From: Pelargonium nanum
Taxonomy: Eukaryota; Streptophyta; Magnoliopsida; Geraniales; Geraniaceae
DNA: 21,823 nt
Reading direction: 5' to 3'
Assembly: GCA_036897485.1 (NCBI GenBank)
Contig: JAYMTF010001696.1
Span: forward strand, 1-21,823
This document shows, piece after piece, positions 16,701 to 21,823 of this stretch. The translations under genes and the position numbers were made by a program. The notes under the pieces were generated by a model. The model ran no database searches. It was given only the letters and a program-made list of their open reading frames with translations, and was not told the origin of the DNA. How positions within the stretch are numbered: position 1 is the stretch's first letter; each line of letters opens with the position of its first letter.

Positions 16701-19700
16701 CTATAACCTAAATTAGAATTAAAATTCCCATCAATGCAGAACCCTTTCTACAAATGTTAGGTGTGTCTCTGTTGGTATTGAAGACTCTAAATTTACAGCA
16801 TGTTGTAAAATGTATAGTCCTCGTATCATTATTATGATCTGATTTTGGTTGTTGGACTGTAAAACCGAAATAAAACTTGGAGAAAAGTATTAAAAAGTAA
16901 CCAAGTTGGTATAGAACTTGAGGGATTAAAGATTATGAGACTGGCTTCTCAAAATCAAAACGCTCTGGTGAAACACATAAAAGGGAATTGGCAAGAACAT
17001 TGACCTATTGTCAGTACATTTGGGATTCCATTGGGATTGGTTGTTAGATTCTTTTCTGTTCATATATCTATTCCCTCACCTTGGTTTAGTTTCCTCAATA
17101 TTGAATCTGTTGTGGTTTTATTTGCTCACTTTTACTTTGTAAATGCCCAAAGAAAAACAAAAGTGTAAAGTAATTTTCTTGGTAGGATCTTGACAATTTA
17201 GTGGAGGCAGCTCTATTGTACTATGGTGGAAAGAAGATCCTTGACAACTCACCAATTCCTTTGAATTTGGAGAAAGATAATGATCCACGCTTAATCACAT
17301 CTCCTTTGAAGTTTCCTGGGAAGCTGGCAATCGATGTCGTCAACAATCGGCTCTTCATTTCAGACAGTAACCATAACCGTATAGTATGCTTTCTTTCTCT
17401 CTCCATCTATGTATGCAGGTACATTCACTGCATATGGCATATGCATATTGGTCTGTGAGAATTGTGCATATCTTTTCCCCTCTGTGATTTGAGCATGTGT
17501 AAGAATATGTGTTGATGTACCTGGATTGACTTTCATCCATCTTATTGTGTCTGAATTCAGGTAGTAACTGACCTAGAAGGAAATTTTATCCTCCAAATTG
17601 GGAGCACAGGAGAGGAAGGTTTACTTGATGGTAATTTTGATGATGCCACTTTTAACCGTCCTCAAGTAAGCATTTAGTTAACCTTCTAGCATATTAAGTA
17701 GTATTTGAAATTGAGTTCGTTCGTGTCAGTAAAAACACATCTTCCTATGTTCTGTGTGATTTTGGATGCATGACAAGAACCTCATGGCTCTGCGATTTTG
17801 TAGGGTCTGGCTTACAATGCCAAGAAAAATCTCCTTTATGTTGCAGATACTGAAAACCATGCTTTAAGGTATATGCTAACCTCATATTTAATTCTTTGAT
17901 ATCCTGAGACTTGCTTGATTTCTGTATTAATGTTATATATTTGTGAATATTTGTTGCTGGCTGTACATATTTGCAGTTGCAGAAGATAAAGCTATTTTAG
18001 TTTTCAATACGTTTCTTTCATTGTGATTTTTGTGTTTCCAAGGCAACTACTTCCAGGACCTAAGTGCTATTTTACAACCTGAGTGGACACTTGTTTTTTT
18101 TTTTTTTTTTTTTTTTTTGGGGAAAAAATTTTGCCCTTCAAAGATAGCCGGAGTTCCAGAAGAATTTTTTTCAAATGCTAGTTGTTTAGGTTAGATTTTG
18201 TTAAAGTGGTGACTAAAGTCCCACATTGGTAAAATACAAGACAGAGGTTTCATATAACGGTGGAAATGAAAACCTGCTAATACGGTTCACCTTTTACTCA
18301 ATATGGGAAGCCCAAACCATTTTATGCAGCCCAATATTAAATTTAACAGATTTATTTGAAAATGGGCAGCATTTTAGATAATCATAAATTGATAATTTCT
18401 TACTTGTCCCGTTTCTGGCCCTGTACGACAGGAGTTACATTTGAGCAAAGTTATGTAGGTTACATGGGAGGGTGGGCCTTGGTGCAATTGTAAGATTACG
18501 GTCTTGAGACCTTGAGGGCATGGGTTCTAGTAAGGAAATAGCTTCTCTACAGAAGCAGGGAAGTCAGCATACATAAATGACCCTCCTCAGACCCTAAAAC
18601 AGTGAAAGCCTCGTCACTGGGCTGCCATGTGTAGGTTAGAATTGATTTTAAAACAAGTAGCATTTTTTATGCATCATTGCTAATGCTGGCCCTAGACAGG
18701 AGTTTTGCCACTCACAAGTTGAATTTGGGCTGCATTTTAGATGTGCCATCCATGTCTTTCTTGACTAGTGGCTGGCCATGGACAATTGGAGTTTCCCTTC
18801 CATCATTTTGAAAATGAGCTGCAAATTTTTATTCAACATCGTAGTTAGTGTCTTTTCTGTAGAAGTGGTTGGCCCCAGACAAAAGGAGCTTTTCCGACCA
18901 CATTTTCTCTCAACCTCCTTAATCCAAAAGCCTGATGATATATGGTCCAGAATCTAGGATTAGTGCATGTTCAGAGACATGTATTAAAAAGGCTTCCAGA
19001 CACAAAACTGATGGTATTATGTAAGGATGGGAATCAATGCTTATGACATGGAATTAGGAATTAGTGTCTGAACTCTGAAATGCTTATAAACCCAAGGCGA
19101 TTATAATGGCATGCCGAGCATTTAATTGTGTTATATTTGGAAATGCACTGGCAGAGATCAAAACATGGGATTCAAATTAAAGTACTCAAGGCAAAACCCT
19201 ATAGTTCTTAAATTTTAACCCATATATCTTTGAATATCTGTTAAATACTATTTTCTTGTTTTCAGTCCTGCATACCTTTATTGTACAGATCGGGAAAGTA
19301 GGAACTACAGTGGTGTACCATTATTGTAATAACCTTCCATAATGAGTTTGCAACTGTTTTATATTGTTATAGGGAGATTGATTTTGTTAATGAGACTGTG
19401 CGGACCCTTGCTGGAAATGGAACAAAAGGTTCTGACTACAAAGGAGGAGGAAAGGGCTCCACTCAGGCAAGATTGAGAAATATGAAAAAATTGCAAATTG
19501 CATTGATGATGGTTCCCAAGTAGGCTCATTCATGAATATATTTCGTGAAAATCTGTTCGTGTTGATGCCATTAGTACTATTTTTTCATCAGGGAAAAATT
19601 AATTCCTCTGGATCTAACTTTTAATGTTGAGTTTCCTGGCCAAACATCATTTTTCTAAACACCGTCATTTTACATATTTATCTCAGCTCCTCAACTCTCC

Positions 19701-20981
19701 ATGGGATGTCTGCTATGAGCCATTAAATGAGAAGGTTTACATTGCGATGGCTGGTCAACATCAGATTTGGGAACACAATACAGTTGATGAAGTTACCAGA
19801 GCTTTCAGTGGCGATGGCTATGAAAGAAATTTGAATGGATCAAGGTAACACCATTGCATGAGTAATGGAAGAAATCAAATTTTGGTTGCTATTATTTGCA
19901 TGATGTTATGTGTGTAATTAGCAGAATCCTATATGGGACAAAAATAGTGCAATTCAAGAGACAATTTTTTTAAAGACAAGTTTACTTGTTTAAATTAGAT
20001 AAATCTTGTTGGACCTTCTTCCAGATGAGTTAATGCATGTTAAGGCATATTTGGTCGTTATACAGTAGAAACATTATTTGGGTTGGCTGTCTTAACTTGG
20101 TGTCAAAACTTGGTATATTCTATTTTTCAAGTTCAATAATGCTCAGGGATCTTAATATATGCTTTAGCAAAGTGATTTTAAATTTCCCAGTTGGCATTAT
20201 TTTCTACCCAATATCATTCATTATTGGTGTAACCGCTGCATTGCGCTAAAATACTGAACTTAATGCAAGGACTAACCTTGATGGTAACGGGAAGAAGTTA
20301 CAGTGTTACATCGATATATGGTTGCACATGTATAATATGGTGTTGGAACAGTCCTGGCTTTGACATTGACTATACTTGTTTTATTATTTTGATAGCTCCA
20401 CAAGCACATCATTTGCACAACCTTCTGGTCTGTCATTATCTCCTGGTAATATTTTGGGAACTTTTTTCATATCTTTCATTAGTACTGAAATACTTTGTCA
20501 GGTTTACATTACTGTGATATATTTATGTGGATGTATATTTGTAGATTTGAAGGAGATATACATTGCTGATAGTGAGAGTAGCTCCATTAGAGCAGTTGAT
20601 CTTAAAACAGGAGGGTCTAGACTGCTAGCTGGTGGTGACCCATTCATTGCAGAGAATTTATTTAAGGTAATAATGTTTTGAGTTGAGCAACTTTCTCTCT
20701 CGAACACTACTTTTTTTTTTAGTCCTTTTATAGTTTCTTTTTTGGTATTAATTGACCTTGCTAACATATCAGACATTCACATTAGTTAATGACCTTTATT
20801 TTGGTGTTTAGTACAAGTATTATTTTGCACCTAATTTTATTTTAATCTGAGTTTTGCCCTTTGATTGTTGCAGTTTGGAGACCATGATGGAATAGGATCT
20901 GAAGTGCTTCTTCAACATCCACTGGGTGTCTTATGTGCAACTAATGGTCAAATTTATATTGCAGATAGTTATAATCACAAG
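5794..20981 (+). CDS. SOQ1: SUPPRESSOR OF QUENCHING 1 (SOQ1), chloroplastic; 23 exons, 3' end outside window
   Basis: This is the orthologue of Arabidopsis SOQ1, a thylakoid-anchored protein with a stromal HAD domain and lumenal thioredoxin-like and NHL domains. It prevents the slow, zeaxanthin-independent qH quenching, acting on the lipocalin LCNP. Exons: 5794-6157, 6597-6697, 6827-6883, 6985-7079, 7914-8013, 8613-8671, 9365-9489, 9823-9961, 11472-11559, 11709-11784, 11872-11932, 12054-12129, 14137-14247, 15281-15376, 16438-16560, 17186-17383, 17561-17665, 17804-17868, 19373-19466, 19687-19844, 20396-20445, 20545-20666, 20874-20981. They join without stops to 857 codons, and boundaries were set by frame, splice sites and recalled similarity to SOQ1. 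The start at 5794 (GCCATGGCT) gives M-A-L-K-L as in Arabidopsis; an in-frame ATG at 5704 would add 30 residues. All introns are GT-AG except 19467-19686 (GC-AG). The end of exon 7 is uncertain (9480 or 9489). The last propeller blade and the C-terminal domain are missing beyond the edge. Confidence 0.95.
6158..6596 (+). other. SOQ1 intron 1
   Basis: The donor is ACTG|GTAAAT and the acceptor TACCAG|GTGAAG, which splits a Gly codon. This is AT-rich sequence with no repeat having recognisable ends. Confidence 0.85.
7080..9364 (+). other. SOQ1 introns 4, 5 and 6: no recognised elements
   Basis: Introns 7080-7913, 8014-8612 and 8672-9364 surround the small exons 5 (7914-8013) and 6 (8613-8671). 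They are T-rich with poly-T runs near 7841-7850 and 8991-9001. I found no terminal repeats, target duplications or coding-like frames in them. Confidence 0.6.
10343..10592. mobile_element. Stowaway-type MITE (Tc1/mariner) in SOQ1 intron 8
   Basis: Terminal inverted repeats begin CTCCCTCCGTCCCTAAATG at the left. On the opposite strand at the right they begin CTCCCTCCGTTCCAAAATAA. TA dinucleotides at 10341-10342 and 10593-10594 are the target duplication. Length is 250 bp, and the terminal sequence CTCCCTCCGT is the classic Stowaway consensus. There is no coding capacity. Confidence 0.93.
10761..10787. repeat. (CT)n microsatellite in SOQ1 intron 8
   Basis: There are thirteen uninterrupted CT units, bordered by GCGCG on the left and ACG on the right. 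Confidence 0.97.
10788..11471 (+). other. Rest of SOQ1 intron 8, nothing recognised
   Basis: This is AT-rich intron sequence up to the acceptor TTGACAG|GTTGCAG at 11471. I see no repeat termini or coding-like frame. Confidence 0.5.
12468..13626. repeat. Candidate GC-ended DNA transposon in SOQ1 intron 12
   Basis: Both ends carry GC-rich AGGCG/CGCCT words in opposite orientation: GTGCAAGGCGCATAG and TTGAGGCGAGGCGAC near 12478-12525, against GCGCCTCACC and CCGCGCCTAGGC near 13560-13590. They stand in an otherwise AT-rich intron. The 9-mer TTTAAAATA flanks the segment at 12459-12467 and 13627-13635, but such an AT-rich word could match by chance. An intact TRIM is inserted inside at 13057-13489. 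The element is probably an old non-autonomous transposon with degenerate inverted ends. Its exact borders are uncertain. Confidence 0.4.
13057..13489 (+). mobile_element. Complete TRIM retrotransposon (family A) in SOQ1 intron 12
   Basis: The perfect 5-bp duplication GTAAT is at 13052-13056 and 13490-13494. The 5' LTR (13057-13201, 145 bp) begins TGTTGAAGTGG and ends TTTCACA. It is followed at once by TGTTATCAGAGC (13202-13213), a primer-binding site close to the initiator tRNA-Met complement TGGTATCAGAGC. The internal part is only about 140 bp and ends in a purine tract, GTGAGGGAGAGAG. The 3' LTR (13344-13489) repeats the GAAGTGAGTGAAGTCTCACA start and the AACCCTACT core. There is no gag or pol, so this is a terminal-repeat retrotransposon in miniature, in sense with SOQ1. 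Confidence 0.9.
14472..14660 (-). pseudogene. Antisense coding-like fragment in SOQ1 intron 13
   Basis: A 62-codon frame, open from just after an upstream stop and ending at TAA 14474-14472, reads with protein-like composition. It includes [10 protein letters not shown], then [16 protein letters not shown]. Its balanced residues and amphipathic helix pattern differ from the F/L/Y/I-rich frames usual in these introns. I do not recognise the parent gene. It could be a captured exon or a retro-copy fragment of another gene's C-terminus, or a chance open frame. Confidence 0.35.
14712..15122 (+). mobile_element. Truncated TRIM (family A) in SOQ1 intron 13
   Basis: The 5' LTR (14712-14861) shares GAAGTGGGTGATAAAG, AAACCCTACTAATAAGG and CATTATATGTAGCCCA with the intact copy at 13057-13489. 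TGATATCAAAG follows as a decayed primer-binding site. The internal region shares the GTGAGGGGAGTGCCGATTTA and ATGTGAGGCTTGAACGTGAG tracts with the first copy. After the purine tract the 3' LTR starts at 15078 (TGTTGAAGTG) but is recognisable only to about 15122. No target duplication is seen. It has the same orientation as the gene. Confidence 0.8.
15952..16089 (+). mobile_element. Solo LTR of TRIM family A in SOQ1 intron 14
   Basis: A single 138-bp LTR starts TGTTAAGTGATCCCACATCG and ends AATTTCACA, with AAACCCTACTAACGAGGTTG and GCCCAAGCCATTATGTGTAG inside. The perfect duplication GTTAT flanks it at 15947-15951 and 16090-16094. An intact duplication around one LTR indicates LTR-LTR recombination after insertion. 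Confidence 0.9.
16561..17185 (+). other. SOQ1 intron 15, nothing recognised
   Basis: The donor is GAAG|GTACTG and the acceptor TTGGTAG|GATCTT. It is AT-rich, with no repeat ends or coding-like frame. Confidence 0.6.
18094..18118. repeat. Poly-T tract in SOQ1 intron 18
   Basis: A run of 25 T is followed by GGGGAAAAAA. It is possibly a slipped homopolymer or the tail of a retroposed sequence on the minus strand, but no element body adjoins it clearly. Confidence 0.7.
18199..18348 (+). mobile_element. Solo LTR of TRIM family A in SOQ1 intron 18
   Basis: This 150-bp LTR begins TGTTAAAGTGGTGACTAAAG and ends AATTTAACA, with the family's CCCACATTGG and AAGCCCAAACCATTTTATGC inside. The perfect 5-bp duplication GATTT is at 18194-18198 and 18349-18353. 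It is inserted in a degenerate tandem array, in sense with SOQ1. Confidence 0.9.
18463..18629 (+). mobile_element. Au-type SINE (tRNA-derived) in SOQ1 intron 18
   Basis: The body reads GGGCCTTGGTGCAATTGTAA (A-box region), CTTGAGGGCATGGGTTCTAG (B-box region), GCTTCTCTACAGAAGCAGGG, CATAAATGACCCTCCTCAGA and GCCTCGTCACTGGGCTGCC, in the order and spacing of the plant Au SINE as I know it. The 9-bp direct repeat TGTAGGTTA at 18454-18462 and 18630-18638 is the target duplication. It is about 167 bp long and somewhat decayed, so probably inactive. Confidence 0.88.
19467..19686 (+). other. GC-AG intron 19 of SOQ1
   Basis: The exon ends ACTCAG and the intron begins GCAAGA; the acceptor is ATCTCAG|CTCCTC. 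Joining gives [11 protein letters not shown], matching the conserved SOQ1 sequence without gain or loss. No GT near the border keeps the frame. GC-AG introns usually have a strong match elsewhere in the donor, as seen here (CAG|GCAAG). Confidence 0.88.
19845..20395 (+). other. SOQ1 intron 20, nothing recognised
   Basis: The donor is CAAG|GTAACA and the acceptor GATAG|CTCCAC. No repeat ends or coding-like frame were found. Confidence 0.6.
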
Positions 20982-21291
20982 GTTGTTAGTAATTATTGAA
21001 TACATCATCATAGCTAGTTGTGCCGTCTTTTTATATTTCCTGTAGTCAAATCTATGAAATTGATGTGAATGAATTGTGTTAACAAGTACAAGAGGAACCC
21101 CTTTATACAATATATTTAGACTAGAAATAGGAAACAAACTAGGACTATGAATTAAACTAAACTTTCCTTATAATAATATATTTCACTGGCATCTTTCCTT
21201 TGTTCTACTAAACTTAGAATTGCATCTTCACTCCTATCATGGTTCTGAGTTCTGAGACAGCTAATCAAGTCATTATGTCAAGGTTCCATAT

Positions 21292-21580
21292 TGTTAGAGT
21301 ATAAAAGTTAAATTGTGTCTTTAGTTATCAGCTTAAGTTTTTTGTTGAGTTGGTTTTTTACATGGTATTAGAGTCTGGTTGACCTAAAGGTCACAAGATC
21401 AAGTGCCGCTGCTGCCACCTAATTAAATTTCAGCACAGGGCAAGAAGACTTGTGCATGGGTGCTTGGGTCCACGTGCAAAGCGATAATGAGCTTGCACCT
21501 AAGGGGGCGTGGTAGAGTATAAGAATTAAATTGGGCCTTCAATTATCAATTTAAGCTATTAGTTGAGTTGGATCTATACA
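21292..21580 (+). mobile_element. Complete TRIM retrotransposon (family B) in SOQ1 intron 23
   Basis: Two 71-bp LTRs, 21292-21362 (TGTTAGAGTATAAAAGTTAA to TTTTTTACA) and 21510-21580 (TGGTAGAGTATAAGAATTAA to TCTATACA), enclose 147 bp. The primer-binding site TGGTATTAGAG starts directly after the left LTR. A purine-rich tract AAGGGGGCG directly precedes the right LTR. Flanks CATAT and AATAT differ at one position and may be a decayed 5-bp duplication. LTR sequence differs from family A. It has no coding capacity and lies in sense with SOQ1. Confidence 0.85.
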
Positions 21581-21776
21581 AATATACATTTTCAACCACA
21601 ATACCTTTTCGTTTTTTAGGAACTTGCATTATTCATTTGCACTCACATCCATGAATATGAAAACCTTGTATGTAATCTTTTACTGGTTAGGTTCATCCAT
21701 AATCTATATGGGCCAATTCATTTGTATGAGAGTCTGTATGAATTACTTTAATAGCAAATATAGCAGGGATACTGTT

Positions 21777-21798
21777 TATATATATATATATATATATA
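21777..21798. repeat. (TA)n microsatellite
   Basis: There are eleven TA units, ending in GAGG, near the right edge of the window. Confidence 0.95.
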
Positions 21799-21823
21799 GA
21801 GGATAAGTAGTCTACTACTAGTG

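Larger units (their letters stand above)
18147..18895. repeat. Degenerate ~90-bp tandem array in SOQ1 intron 18
   Basis: The anchor TGGCC(C/A)..GACA..GGAG recurs at 18417, 18688, 18774 and 18871, with a companion G(G/A)GC(T/A)GCATTTTAGA-like word at about 18364, 18727 and 18815. Spacings of 86 and 97 bp give the period. The 271-bp gap between the first two anchors becomes 95 bp once the SINE and its 9-bp duplication (176 bp) are removed. A weaker unit may begin at 18147, before the solo LTR. Copies are strongly diverged. Confidence 0.6.
17186..20981 (+). other. SOQ1: SOQ1 exons 16-23: NHL beta-propeller, five blades visible
   Basis: Repeated blade motifs of the type [20 protein letters not shown] are seen at about residues 603-630 (ending S-D-S-N-H-N-R-I), 659-684 ([10 protein letters not shown]), 712-740 ([10 protein letters not shown]), 771-800 ([10 protein letters not shown]) and 836-857 (I-A-D-S-Y-N-H-K). 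Three G-(S/N/D)-G turns separate them. The sixth blade and the C-terminal beta domain known in Arabidopsis are not in the window. Confidence 0.9.
20982..21823 (+). other. SOQ1 intron 23, running out of the window
   Basis: After the donor AAG|GTTGTT no sequence encoding the expected next SOQ1 residues (about K-K-L-D-P-x-T-K-R) is found, so the intron continues past the edge. It contains the 289-bp TRIM and a terminal TA microsatellite. Confidence 0.75.

Noticed and set aside
1..21823. tRNA, rRNA, CRISPR or prokaryotic-type operon features
   Set aside because: None was seen; the only tRNA-like sequence is the SINE head at about 18470-18535, which does not form a complete tRNA gene.

Overview
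The window is plant nuclear DNA, most likely from a eudicot. It has many GT-AG introns, AT-rich intergenic DNA, a chloroplast-targeted gene, TATA boxes, and plant transposon families (hAT-like, Stowaway, TRIM, Au SINE). There is no prokaryotic gene organisation. The species cannot be named from the sequence alone.

Positions 1-902 carry a decayed 873-bp hAT-like element (22-894) with an 8-bp target duplication. Positions 1623-4870, all on the minus strand, hold three tandemly duplicated small genes with coding regions 1623-1976, 3107-3442 and 4355-4702. They encode secreted peptide precursors of 117, 111 and 115 residues. Each has a signal peptide, a variable low-complexity middle, and a nearly invariant C-terminal block N-P-S-G-S-S-T-E-T-H-R. 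The first and third also carry a second, upstream copy of a related Y-x-N-P-I-T-G-S-V-P block. Each gene has a short intron in its 5' leader, a TATA box at a similar place, and shared upstream blocks, so the duplications included the promoters. I do not recognise the family by name. It looks like a small secreted signalling-peptide family and is the least described system in the window.

From 5794 to the right edge, on the plus strand, lies most of one large gene. It is the orthologue of Arabidopsis SOQ1 (SUPPRESSOR OF QUENCHING 1), a thylakoid protein that prevents the slow photoprotective quenching called qH. Twenty-three exons can be placed, joining in frame to 857 codons: transit peptide, HAD-type hydrolase, transmembrane segment, thioredoxin-like domain with a C-C-I-N-C site, and five blades of an NHL beta-propeller. 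The last blade and the C-terminal domain (roughly 200 residues by comparison with Arabidopsis) lie beyond the window. One intron (19467-19686) is GC-AG.

The SOQ1 introns are enlarged by small repeats that can be delimited by their target duplications: a Stowaway MITE (intron 8); a complete 433-bp TRIM retrotransposon inside an older GC-rich repeat (intron 12); a second TRIM and an antisense coding-like fragment (intron 13); solo LTRs of the same TRIM family (introns 14 and 18); an Au-type SINE inserted in a degenerate ~90-bp tandem array (intron 18); and a different, 289-bp TRIM (intron 23). The peptide cluster and SOQ1 diverge from a shared region of about 0.9 kb that includes a perfect 19-bp-arm hairpin 100 bp before the SOQ1 start. 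Nothing in the sequence implies that the two loci work together.
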